This document shows positions 1 to 7,799 of a stretch of 64,000 bases of DNA, in pieces; the stretch's first letter is position 1, and each line of letters opens with the position of its first letter. The stretch is from assembly GCA_035652815.1 (NCBI GenBank), contig DASRDB010000022.1, forward strand, positions 372,001 through 436,000, written 5' to 3'. Below the pieces are notes generated by a model, which saw only the letters and a list, made by a program, of their open reading frames with translations, searched no databases and was not told the origin of the DNA. Origin of the DNA: DASRDB01 sp035652815. Its GTDB lineage: Bacteria; Chloroflexota; Ktedonobacteria; Ktedonobacterales; Ktedonobacteraceae. The position numbers and the translations under genes were made by a program.

Positions 1-518
1 GAGGATTCGCGCAGCAAGCGCGCAAAGGAAACAGCATTGGGCAGATCGTCAGGAACTTCCGTAGTAACACCGCTAACCAGAATATGCTTTAAGTGCGGAA
101 AGGAATGCGAGCGGAGAACGTTTTGCAGCGTGGGAAGCAGGTCCCGGTATACCAGGATCGCAGTCGCCTCGGAGTTAGAAAGCTGGTAGGCGATTTCCCG
201 TTCCTTATAAGCCGGATTCATCGGAGTGATGACCGCGCCAATTGTCGAGGCCGCATTGAGTGTAAGCGTATACTCAGGGCGATTGGGCGTGAACAGGCAG
301 ATGCAATCGCCTTTGCCAAGACCAAGACCATGCAGACCATTCGCGAGGCTGTTCACCATCGAAACAACCTGCCGGTAGGTGAGGCGCAGGTTGTGAAAGA
401 TAATGGCGGGACGGTCAGGGAAGCGTTCTGCTGCCTGTCGAAGTAAAGAGTCGTAGGGTATTTCGGGAATATCAAGCGGGGTGCGAAAGAGTTCAGGCGC
501 GGTGAGTGATTGAGCCAT
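1..518 (-). CDS. Acyl-CoA synthetase (AMP-binding), 5' part only
   Basis: The first 172 codons of an adenylate-forming CoA ligase; the rest lies left of the window. Reading the minus strand from ATG at 516-518 gives a protein whose N-terminus carries a stretch typical of long-chain acyl-CoA synthetases: AAERFPDRPAIIF, then LTYRQV, then GLGLGKGDCICLFTPNRPEY and IGAVITPMNPAYKEREIAYQL. Family members activate a carboxylic acid with ATP and CoA. The catalytic P-loop and the C-terminal lid are not visible, so chain-length preference cannot be judged. An AAAGGATG Shine-Dalgarno-like run lies about 6 bases before the start. Fatty-acid or branched-acid activation would suit the acyl-CoA carboxylase genes further along, but that link is inference. 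Confidence 0.85.
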   Translation of the reverse strand, partial: MAQSLTAPELFRTPLDIPEIPYDSLLRQAAERFPDRPAIIFHNLRLTYRQVVSMVNSLANGLHGLGLGKGDCICLFTPNRPEYTLTLNAASTIGAVITPMNPAYKEREIAYQLSNSEATAILVYRDLLPTLQNVLRSHSFPHLKHILVSGVTTEVPDDLPNAVSFARLLRES

Positions 519-649
519 AATATCACATCCTTTCCCGGCAGAAGTCGCATAGTAACTTCTATTATCCACCGATTTGTAAGTATCATACGAACAAAAGCCT
601 GAGCTTGTCAACATAACTCATCCAGAAGGTTCTAGTAATGGATCGGGGG

Positions 650-732
650 CCAGGGCGACCGCGAGGGGCATAAGCGCGAGGGTTGCCCCTACTATAACAC
701 GATGGTAGGGGCAACCCTCGCGGTCGTCCTGG
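650..732. repeat. Intergenic palindromic repeat, family 1 copy A
   Basis: Perfect 17-bp inverted arms (676-692, GCGAGGGTTGCCCCTAC, and 705-721) separated by 12 bp. An outer pair of 17-bp arms with one mismatch lies at 650-666 and 716-732. The core resembles the element at 38332-38420: both have GC-AG-GG-TGCC-CTAC followed by an ATA-AAC loop. It sits between divergent or unrelated genes and codes for nothing evident. A long palindrome of this kind is probably a small non-autonomous repeat or a structured transcript end. Confidence 0.75.
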
Positions 733-791
733 GAGCTGCCTCTGATAGCTGGTGGAACTCAGCTCAAGCCTGCACAATGATTAGTGCCAAA

Positions 792-1769
792 CTAATCATT
801 AGTTTGTTCCTGCAACCACTTCCAAATGGCATCCGCCACCCTCTGATCAGTTTCACCTTCTAATAGAAACGACTCCGTCGAAGTCATCCCCGGCTTCGCT
901 TTCTTATAGAAGTGCTGTAGATCAGGGAAAAACTCTAGCCGCGTATGTGTAGGATCAACCTCCTTGCGCGCTTCAAACAACCGCTCGCCATTGTTAGAGA
1001 GAACCACCGATGAATCGAGTCCACCCTGCACAATCAGCACAGGACACGCCACTTTGCGTATCTCCTCAACAGGATCAATGGCGTCATAATCGCGCATATA
1101 CTGTCTTGCGTTCTCGTCGCCTCGACCTAAAGAATTGGCGATTGCTGGATCGGAGCGAACCTCTTCGGGCATCTCGACGCCTTCACGGATGCATTCCATC
1201 GCCTTTTTATAGTGCGTTTTCGACACACGGAAGCCTCCACCAAAGTCCAGTATCTCCCCCTCCTGCGAGTCGGCCATTTGCAAAAACAGGTCAATGAACC
1301 TTGATGCTGGACCTGAGAGGCTGATAAAAGCGTTGATCTTCACATTTGCCCTCTGGCAGAGCAGCATACCATGCACGCTTCCCTCGCTATGCCCCGCTAT
1401 AGCTAGTTTTTTTATCTCCGGTATCAGTTCTCGCATCTTCTTGCAGGCTGCCTCCGCGATAAATCTCTGTCTCTCAAAGAATCCGTGTTCTCTGGCTTTT
1501 TCTTCGTCCACGATCACCGAACCTGTCCCTGGTCCGACCTTCGCATAGCGCAGAACCGCCAGCCCTCGCTCTGCCAACTGCCATGCCAGGTCGGCATACA
1601 TATTCGGTCTCGCGCCTGGATAGTTGCCATCCACATCGCTGAACATCGAGCCTGGGAGAATGACCACGCTCCAATCTGGCATATGTCCTCGTGGTCGTGT
1701 AATCGCTGCTGGTATTTCCGCTCCCTCGGCCAGCAGCGTCAAATGTTCTTCTATCACTTCAAAACCCAC
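792..1769 (-). CDS. Alpha/beta hydrolase, dienelactone-hydrolase/peptidase-like
   Basis: A 325-residue cytosolic alpha/beta-hydrolase. The nucleophile elbow is GHSEGS (Ser in IAGHSEGSVHGM), an early PGS motif follows the first core strand (VVILPGSMFSD), and late acid and His positions can be read in VLIVQGGLDSSV and FFPDLQHFYKK. No signal peptide is visible. The start is GTG at 1767-1769, preceded by a GGGAG Shine-Dalgarno. The substrate is unknown; the architecture fits esterases or acyl-aminoacyl peptidase-like hydrolases. It is followed on the same strand by a second hydrolase ending 18 bases upstream, so the two may be co-transcribed. Confidence 0.8.
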   Translation of the reverse strand: MGFEVIEEHLTLLAEGAEIPAAITRPRGHMPDWSVVILPGSMFSDVDGNYPGARPNMYADLAWQLAERGLAVLRYAKVGPGTGSVIVDEEKAREHGFFERQRFIAEAACKKMRELIPEIKKLAIAGHSEGSVHGMLLCQRANVKINAFISLSGPASRFIDLFLQMADSQEGEILDFGGGFRVSKTHYKKAMECIREGVEMPEEVRSDPAIANSLGRGDENARQYMRDYDAIDPVEEIRKVACPVLIVQGGLDSSVVLSNNGERLFEARKEVDPTHTRLEFFPDLQHFYKKAKPGMTSTESFLLEGETDQRVADAIWKWLQEQTND

Positions 1770-1787
1770 TGATTTGCTCCCTTTCTT

Positions 1788-2717
1788 TTACGATGCTGCT
1801 CTCGTTTGCTTGCGCAAAAATTCCCGGATCACCCGAACGAACTCTTCAAACTGTTCGCGGTATATCACATGACCTGTATTCACAAACCTCACAATCGTCA
1901 AATTTGGCCTATCCGATGGCTCCTCCTGCACAAACTTTGGCTGTCCTGGTTTAGGGAAGTATTCACTTTTCATCAGCAGCACCGGACAGCTTATGCGCTC
2001 CAAATCCTCTCGTGTCTCTTTTACCACGTCCTCTAGCTCGCTCCACATCTCCACACCCCGGTCAACCAGTGATAGGTCAAGCCGTGAACTGTCCTCGATC
2101 CAGGGTACGTACTCCTCTTCTGGGAGTAACGGCGCGAATGGTGGTAGCTGTGAAAGTCCTGCTAACATCCGTTCCTCGTGTGTCTGCCCCTTCAGCCTGG
2201 TGAGCCAGTCTTTATAGGAACGCACCCAGGCCTGATAGCCCTCGCTTTGCGCAAAGCCTGTATTCACCTCATCGCTCCATCCTCCGACCAGCAGCGCCTG
2301 CACCAGTTCAGGATATTTCGCTGTCAGCATAATCCCCGTCGTCGCACCCTGTGAAAAGCCAAGCACAAACGGCTTTTCCAGCTTCAAAGCGCGTATAAAA
2401 GTCGCCGCGTCCTCGCGCAACAGGGAATAATCAAAGCCTCCCGTAATACGCTCTGAAAGCCCATGTCCTCGCGCATCCACCATCACCAGGTCATACTCCT
2501 CTTGCAGCGCGAAAGCCACCCGTAGCCAGGATAACGCACCCTCCATAAACCCATGCAGCATCACCACTGCCGGTTTATCTCCTCCAGTGCGATAATAATG
2601 CTGCCGGATTCCATTAGTCTGCACCTCACCCTCCGTCCAATGTGCCGGAATCAATTCCTCAATTTTTCTATAGCTTTTGACCTGCGCCATTCGTTCTTGC
2701 TGGGTATCGTTCATCAT
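1788..2717 (-). CDS. Alpha/beta hydrolase
   Basis: A 309-residue alpha/beta-hydrolase of the epoxide-hydrolase/haloperoxidase-like group. It shows the oxyanion motif MLHGFMEGA, the strand VDARGHGLSER, the nucleophile elbow GFSQGATTG, a cap-like middle region and a C-terminal catalytic His in FVNTGHVIYRE. The frame stays open to 2804, but ATG-ATG at 2712-2717 has a GAAAGGA Shine-Dalgarno about 9 bases ahead and matches the family N-terminus better. Upstream of it on the same strand is intergenic DNA and then the response regulator. Substrate unknown. Confidence 0.82.
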   Translation of the reverse strand: MMNDTQQERMAQVKSYRKIEELIPAHWTEGEVQTNGIRQHYYRTGGDKPAVVMLHGFMEGALSWLRVAFALQEEYDLVMVDARGHGLSERITGGFDYSLLREDAATFIRALKLEKPFVLGFSQGATTGIMLTAKYPELVQALLVGGWSDEVNTGFAQSEGYQAWVRSYKDWLTRLKGQTHEERMLAGLSQLPPFAPLLPEEEYVPWIEDSSRLDLSLVDRGVEMWSELEDVVKETREDLERISCPVLLMKSEYFPKPGQPKFVQEEPSDRPNLTIVRFVNTGHVIYREQFEEFVRVIREFLRKQTRAAS

Positions 2718-2854
2718 AGCTATTATCCTTTCCGTCGTGCAAAGATCATCAATATGTGAGCATTGTAAGGAATGACGTAACGTCATAGTCAAGAGGATTC
2801 TCAAAGAAAATGGAAGGAAAGATAGAGAGGGCTGAAAGGCAAAAGCAAATACAA

Positions 2855-2896
2855 AGGAAGCGCCGTAACATCTATGCGAGTATTACAGCGCTTCCT
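2855..2896 (-). terminator. Rho-independent terminator of the response regulator
   Basis: Fourteen-base inverted arms (2855-2868 and 2883-2896, one G-U pair) about 20 bases past the stop of the minus-strand response-regulator gene. On the minus strand they are followed by a T-rich run (TTTGTATTTGCTTTT). Confidence 0.75.
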
Positions 2897-2918
2897 CCTG
2901 GCTGAGCGTCATCCTGAT

Positions 2919-3305
2919 CTATACCGCTGCTCGCTCTCGCAGCACCTCTTCTACCGTCTGCACCAGTTTCTCTTCGGTGAAAGGTTTGGGCAGGTAGCGA
3001 TTAGCTCCCTGTCGCAATCCCCAGTTTTGGTCGAGCGTTGTATTTTTCGTGCTTACCATGATGATAGGAATCCTCTGTTGCGGATCAATTGCCCGCAGTT
3101 GTCGGCAGACCCCGAAGCCGCTCAAGCCCGGCAGTACCACGTCGAGTACAATACAATGTGGGTGTTCATGGACAGCCTTCGTCAAACCTTCTATACCATT
3201 GGATGCCGTAATCACCTCGTATCCAGCATGTTCCAATGCACGACTCATCATTACAGATACTGTTGCGCTATCGTCAACGACCAGAACTTTTATACGTCTT
3301 TTCAT
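2919..3305 (-). CDS. CheY/PilH-like response regulator, receiver domain only
   Basis: A 128-residue stand-alone receiver domain. The acidic pair D11-D12 (VVDDS), the phosphoacceptor D55 (IVLDVVLPG), the switch residue in IIMVST (T86) and the invariant K107 (YLPKPF) are all present. The signature LDQNWGLRQGANRYLPKPF resembles PilH/PilG-type regulators of twitching systems more than OmpR-type factors, and there is no output domain. It would receive phosphate from a histidine kinase; no kinase is adjacent, although one lies at 31.5 kb. A terminator hairpin follows the gene, so it is probably monocistronic. Confidence 0.9.
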   Translation of the reverse strand: MKRRIKVLVVDDSATVSVMMSRALEHAGYEVITASNGIEGLTKAVHEHPHCIVLDVVLPGLSGFGVCRQLRAIDPQQRIPIIMVSTKNTTLDQNWGLRQGANRYLPKPFTEEKLVQTVEEVLRERAAV

Positions 3306-3449
3306 GTATAGGTACCGTCCTCAAAGTTGTGTAACTCACTATCAGTATAGCGTAAGATCGCCTGGCTGGTGCGTCTTATCCCTTAAAACAGCCCTAATGG
3401 GCCATTGTTAGTTAATTCTTTTTTATCGATGGAAAAATGCCTCTCTGAC

Positions 3450-3458
3450 TGCTATAAT
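3450..3458 (+). promoter_or_regulatory. Extended -10 promoter for the LysM-like gene
   Basis: TGC-TATAAT (3450-3458) is a perfect extended -10 element about 40 bases before the ATG at 3498. No good -35 is seen at the expected distance. Confidence 0.5.
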
Positions 3459-3497
3459 ACTGATGGAAAAGCACTTTGAAAAAGGGGAGACGGGTCT

Positions 3498-4517
3498 ATG
3501 GCCGGGCATATTCGACGGCGCAGCACCCCTGCGGAAAATGTACATCATATCCTGCAAAAAATACCCTGGCGGCTCCTTTTGCTCATTCCTGTACTGCTTG
3601 CGTTCGCGTTTCCCGCGTTCGTTTTTGGGTTAAAAGCAAGCCAGCACCTGTTTCCTGCCGTCACCAACTACTTTTTACAGATCAGTGGGCCACCTCCGTC
3701 GCCTACTCCAACAGCACTGCCGCCATTTCCTGAGGTGTTGCCACAACCCGGCTCACTGCTGTATACCGTGAAAAATGCGGACTCCTGTGATGAGATTTTG
3801 AACGTGCAAATGCATATGGCAGACGCGGGCACCATTTTCACCGATGCCAGGCCGGATACCATCAAAGCGTTGGACAGCGTCATCGGCCAGAATTGTCACG
3901 CCTTGCAGCCCGGCATGGTCATTTCGCTCATGCCCCAATACCCACTCGTCGCGCTCGGTGGCGTCGTATTAAAGATCAATCCCACCTCACCGCAGCAGCC
4001 CTTGCCCACACCTCTCATCAATGTTGCTCAGCAGCAGGCAGGCATTGACTGCTCAAACGGCTGTGATCTTACCGTTCGTATTGCTCCTGGCGTGCAAATT
4101 CACCTCTTCGTCCAGACCACGCTCACCATTCATGTCGGCTCCTGGGTCTGGGCGCAGGCAATGCTCGCCCGTAAGCGCGTCGCCAACTTCGACAACTATC
4201 CCTACGCCGACCCTTCTGCCAGCTTCAACGGCATGTCCCTGCGTGCCTGCGACTTCCAGGTAGACAACACCCACGACGACAACTCGCTCTCTTGCAGCCA
4301 GCTTCAACCCAATACCATCATCGACGATGGTGGCTCCTGGCTATTCGCCGTCACTGGCCCTGGCGGCCTCGACCACTGGCATTACTCCCTGCATGTCCCA
4401 GCCGGAACCCGCGTCCTGCTCTGGCTAAGCCTGGATAATAGTGGCAATCTTGTCTTCCATAAAGGGAATCCGGTGTATCGGTTTGATGAGGGGACGCATA
4501 TTTATGTGAGGGTGTGA
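3498..4517 (+). CDS. Membrane-anchored extracytoplasmic protein with a LysM-like segment
   Basis: A 339-residue protein with a short basic N-terminus, one hydrophobic segment at about residues 28-48 (LLLLIPVLLAFAFPAFVFG) and a Pro/Thr-rich linker around residues 60-80 (PPPSPTPTALPPFP). Residues about 88-150 read like a divergent LysM: LYTVKNADSCDEIL, then IKALDSVIGQNCHALQPGMVISL. The remainder has paired Cys and a beta-rich look (LTVRIAPGVQIHLFV, WLFAVTGPGGLDHWHYSLHV). It is likely anchored in the membrane and exposed outside, possibly on cell-wall polymer. Start ATG at 3498 with GGGGAG ahead. The LysM reading is moderate; no function is assigned to the C-terminal half. Confidence 0.65.
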   Translation: MAGHIRRRSTPAENVHHILQKIPWRLLLLIPVLLAFAFPAFVFGLKASQHLFPAVTNYFLQISGPPPSPTPTALPPFPEVLPQPGSLLYTVKNADSCDEILNVQMHMADAGTIFTDARPDTIKALDSVIGQNCHALQPGMVISLMPQYPLVALGGVVLKINPTSPQQPLPTPLINVAQQQAGIDCSNGCDLTVRIAPGVQIHLFVQTTLTIHVGSWVWAQAMLARKRVANFDNYPYADPSASFNGMSLRACDFQVDNTHDDNSLSCSQLQPNTIIDDGGSWLFAVTGPGGLDHWHYSLHVPAGTRVLLWLSLDNSGNLVFHKGNPVYRFDEGTHIYVRV

Positions 4518-4544
4518 AGGTATGCAATCTACCTTCACACCCTC
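4508..4544 (+). terminator. Hairpin overlapping the stop of the LysM-like gene
   Basis: Perfect 15-bp arms (4508-4522 and 4530-4544) with a 7-base loop. The left arm contains the stop codon. It lacks a strong T-tract, so it is a terminator or RNA-stability hairpin. Confidence 0.6.
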
Positions 4545-4654
4545 GATGAGGAATCCCTACAAAAAATTCCCTTATCCTTCTCTCCTCTCATTACCGTCTA
4601 TATAGAGAACCTGAATGCTATACCTGTAATGCTAGAGTTTAAGGGAATTTTCTC

Positions 4655-6031
4655 ATGTCTCAACTACTCGCTGCGCGTGCCCAGATGGGTACTTCGCTGG
4701 CGTTCCATATCATTTTCTCGGTTTTGGGAGTTGGTCTTCCGCTGCTTCTCTGTATTGCGGAAGGAATTGGTTTGTGGCGCAAAGATCCGGTCTGGATGAC
4801 CCTGGCGCGTCGTTGGGCGCGGGCGGCTGTCATTATCTTTGCCATCGGGGCTGTTTCTGGGACGATCGTTGAATTTGAGCTTGGTCTGCTCTGGCCGATC
4901 TATATTCGCTATATTGGGGCAGTGATTGGCCCGCTTTTTGCTTTTGAGGGATTCGCCTTCTTTGTGGAAGCCATCTTCTTCGGCATCTACCTCTATGGCT
5001 GGAATCGAGTTCCGCCACTTGTACACTGGCTTAGCTCCTTTCCCATCTGGATTGGTGGATTGGCCTCGGCCTGGTTTATCGTTACCACCAATTCGTGGAT
5101 GAACACGCCCACAGGCTTCCAGGTGGTCAACGGCAAAATTACGGTCATCGACTCGGTTGCTGCCATCTTCAATCCCAGCACGCCTTATGAGACGGTGCAT
5201 ATGATTCTGGCATGTTACGTCACCTGTGGCTTTGCAGTAGCTGCTGTCTATGCCTTCTCTATGCTTAAAGGGAACCGCGATGATTACCGTCGCAAAGGCA
5301 TACTCCTTGGTCTGGCTGTAGGCCTTATTGCCACTCCTTTGCAAATCGTCAGCGGCGATTTCAATGCTCGCTATCTGATGCGTTCGCAGCCCATCAAGTT
5401 GGCGGCGATGGAAGGCGTCTTCAAGACATCCAGCCACGTACCATTGCATATTGGCGGCATTCCAGACCCGAAAACGCAGACATATTACTTCTCCATCGAT
5501 ATCCCCGATGGTTTGAGCCTTTTGGCAGGATACAGCCCGGATACCGTCATTAAAGGTCTGGATAGCGTTCCGCCTGATGATCGGCCCAACCCTATTCCGA
5601 TCCACCTTTCATTCGATGGTATGGTTGGCAGTGGCTTCTTTGCGCTCTTTGTTGCGGCCCTGTTCTGGCTGCTCTACTTTATGAGTAAAAGAAGGATTCC
5701 TGAAAATCGCTGGTTGATGCGCGGTATTGTGCTTGCTGGCATACTCAGCTTTGTTGCCGTCGAGCTTGGTTGGATGGTGACTGAGGAAGGTCGCCAGCCC
5801 TGGGTCATCTATGGTTTCCTGCGCACGCGCGATGCTGTCACAACAGCGCCTTTCCTGAATATCACCTTCCTGGTGTTTGTCTTCATCTATATCGTCCTCT
5901 CGATTACGATGATCGTCCTCTTGTTGCGCCAGACCCGCCTGCCACTGCCGAAGTTGGAGTGGTCAGAAGTGCGGACTGGCCCGCCAAACCGCAACGAGGA
6001 ATTGCAGGAGCGTCTGGAAGTTGGGGCCTAG
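4655..6031 (+). CDS. cydA: Cytochrome bd ubiquinol oxidase subunit I, short Q-loop
   Basis: The quinol-oxidising, haem-bearing subunit of the bd-type terminal oxidase, in the cytoplasmic membrane. At 458 residues it belongs to the short-Q-loop group. Visible ligands and signatures: H18 (haem b595/d side, AFHIIF), H182 (haem b558, TVHMIL), M323 (b558, FDGMVGSG) and GRQPW at 379-383. Start is ATG at 4655. It forms an operon with cydB 13 bases downstream and a small third gene. No cydCD transporter genes are in the window. The oxidase would allow respiration at low oxygen or under cyanide/sulfide stress (family knowledge). Confidence 0.97.
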   Translation: MSQLLAARAQMGTSLAFHIIFSVLGVGLPLLLCIAEGIGLWRKDPVWMTLARRWARAAVIIFAIGAVSGTIVEFELGLLWPIYIRYIGAVIGPLFAFEGFAFFVEAIFFGIYLYGWNRVPPLVHWLSSFPIWIGGLASAWFIVTTNSWMNTPTGFQVVNGKITVIDSVAAIFNPSTPYETVHMILACYVTCGFAVAAVYAFSMLKGNRDDYRRKGILLGLAVGLIATPLQIVSGDFNARYLMRSQPIKLAAMEGVFKTSSHVPLHIGGIPDPKTQTYYFSIDIPDGLSLLAGYSPDTVIKGLDSVPPDDRPNPIPIHLSFDGMVGSGFFALFVAALFWLLYFMSKRRIPENRWLMRGIVLAGILSFVAVELGWMVTEEGRQPWVIYGFLRTRDAVTTAPFLNITFLVFVFIYIVLSITMIVLLLRQTRLPLPKLEWSEVRTGPPNRNEELQERLEVGA

Positions 6032-6043
6032 CAGGAAACTATC

Positions 6044-7078
6044 ATGAGCTTACCTTACATTCTTTTGAGCATACTCTGGTTCTCGCTGATTGCCTATGCC
6101 GCCTTCGGCGGAGCCGATTTCGGTGCTGGAGTCTGGGATATGCTGGCATTCGGTCCCAATGCCGAACGCCAGCATCAACTGATTGATCGCGCATTAGGTC
6201 CCGTCTGGGAAACGAATCATGTCTGGCTGGTCTTTCTGGTCGTCGGCCTGTTCTCTGCCTTTCCATCGGCCTTTGGCGCACTTTGTATTGTCCTGTTCGT
6301 GCCGCTAACCCTGTCGCTCATCGGCAATGTGCTGCGTGGCGCTGCCTTTGTTTTCCGCACGCATGGCCTGCGAAGAGGCAGGCCTGCGCTTCAAATCTGG
6401 ACTCGGGTTTTTAGCTTTGCCAGCATCATCACTCCTTTTTTCCTGGGAGTAGCCGCAGCCTCAGTCGCAAGCGGCCAGATACATATACGACAAAGTAATC
6501 TCCAGACAAACCTCGGCTCGCTCTGGTTGACGCCCTTTGCGCTCACCATCGGTTTCATGGCTATTACGCTTTGCGCGACTCTTGCTGCCATCTATTTGAC
6601 GGTGGAAGCCGCGAGCGATAAAGATATAGAGCTTGCTGAGGCTTTTCGTTTGCGCGGCCTTATCGCGGGTGCGCTAACAGCCCTGCTTGGCGCTCTTGGC
6701 CTGTTTCTTTCTGTCAAAGAGGCTCCAATTTTGTGGCAAGGTATGCTTAATCACGCTCTTCCTCTTGTCATTGCTACCATGCTCATTGGGCTGGCAACGG
6801 CAGTTACTTTGTTTCTGCGCTATTATCGAATTGCGCGCGTTCTCATTGTCGCTGAAACCGCCTTTTTGCTTGGCTCGTGGGGAGTATCGCAAATTCCCTA
6901 CCTCGTTCCGCCCGATGTCACAGTCGAGAGTGCGGCGGGTGCTTCCTCAACGCTGCTCCTGTTGCTGATCGGCATTATTATCGGCATGGTTATTATCCTG
7001 CCCTCGATCTACTTCTTGTTCTACATCTTCAAGCTTAAAAATAGTGTTGGCTTCCTGGAGAGGAGTGCGAAGCATTGA
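6044..7078 (+). CDS. cydB: Cytochrome bd ubiquinol oxidase subunit II
   Basis: A 344-residue polytopic membrane protein with the CydB N-terminal signature LIAYAAFGGADFGAGVWDML and the WETNHVWLVFLVVGLFSAFP motif. It pairs with CydA in the membrane oxidase. ATG at 6044 is preceded by AGGAAAC; the 12-base gap to cydA indicates one transcript. A small membrane-protein gene follows after 57 bases. Its length is close to the usual 330-380 residues. Confidence 0.96.
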   Translation: MSLPYILLSILWFSLIAYAAFGGADFGAGVWDMLAFGPNAERQHQLIDRALGPVWETNHVWLVFLVVGLFSAFPSAFGALCIVLFVPLTLSLIGNVLRGAAFVFRTHGLRRGRPALQIWTRVFSFASIITPFFLGVAAASVASGQIHIRQSNLQTNLGSLWLTPFALTIGFMAITLCATLAAIYLTVEAASDKDIELAEAFRLRGLIAGALTALLGALGLFLSVKEAPILWQGMLNHALPLVIATMLIGLATAVTLFLRYYRIARVLIVAETAFLLGSWGVSQIPYLVPPDVTVESAAGASSTLLLLLIGIIIGMVIILPSIYFLFYIFKLKNSVGFLERSAKH

Positions 7079-7135
7079 CCTTGATGTATTGGCTTTATCA
7101 GTCCGTTTGAGCAAACAAAAAGGGGTAAAACTACA

Positions 7136-7399
7136 ATGGAAATCTTGTTTGTCTATGGTCTCGTGCTTTTGTTCTTTATTCTGGTTCCTATTTTCTCGGT
7201 TGTCGTACTCTCAAATCACCCATATAGGGAGACTACTCAACTTACTCCAGCAGTCGAAATGGCAACAACCAGCAAAAGCGCCTCGACGCAGAAAAGTTAT
7301 TCCGCGATAGACCGCAAGCTTGCTTATGCTGCTCTTGCTGTCATATTGTTAGGCGCGTTTTTGATAGCAGTCATGAGCGAAAGAAAATCAGCAGTGTGA
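7136..7399 (+). CDS. Small two-TM membrane protein in the cyd operon
   Basis: An 87-residue protein with a hydrophobic N-terminal helix (about residues 3-25, FVYGLVLLFFILVPIFSVVV), a polar Ser/Thr-rich middle and a second helix at about residues 62-80 (LAYAALAVILLGAFLIAVM). The AAAGGGG Shine-Dalgarno and 57-base gap make it the third gene of the cyd operon. It could be an accessory subunit analogous to CydX, CydS or CydH, but it is longer than CydX and has two helices instead of one, and I see no sequence match to those. The function is inferred from position only. Confidence 0.7.
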   Translation: MEILFVYGLVLLFFILVPIFSVVVLSNHPYRETTQLTPAVEMATTSKSASTQKSYSAIDRKLAYAALAVILLGAFLIAVMSERKSAV

Positions 7400-7799
7400 T
7401 CCCCTTGCCTTTTCCCCCATCTCCATGTATACTTATATCATCGCTAGCTTGCTAGCCTTTTTCCGTATATCATCTTCCTCTTCTAGGAAGAAATTTTCAA
7501 CCCTCAATTAAAAAATTCAAGCCACAACCACCACAATACATACAATCACCTTTCTGAAGACCCCGGCACAAATGGCACAATTGGCACAAACCAGGAATAT
7601 CTCTCCCAACCGTTTATTCTAATGGGGATATGGAACATTCGCAGGAGAGAGCAGGAAGCAGTTGAGTTCAAGCCTCTTTCGTGATATAGTTTTTCGTACT
7701 ACCTGACGCACAAACGGCAATGATGCGGACGAAGCGCGCTCTGTACTCGTTGCGCTGGCAAAGGGCGAGTATAAAACCTGGAACTGGAGACTCGTTTTC
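7400..7799. other. Intergenic region with a triple 9-bp direct repeat
   Basis: No convincing gene in 400 bases. At 7565-7591 the sequence GGCACAAAT / GGCACAATT / GGCACAAAC is a tandem of three near-identical 9-mers, about 209 bases before the kinase gene, which could bind a regulator. GCTAGC-TT-GCTAGC near 7444 is a small palindrome. Short frames in this stretch lack Shine-Dalgarno sites. Confidence 0.5.

Noticed and set aside
4664..5605. 313-codon open frame antisense to cydA
   Set aside because: It is a shadow of a strongly supported membrane gene, with no motif, no ribosome site and odd composition (Arg/Asn/Gln-rich).
7574..7600. Sigma-54-like TGGCAC element
   Set aside because: No GC dinucleotide at the -12 position; the match comes from the tandem 9-bp repeat.
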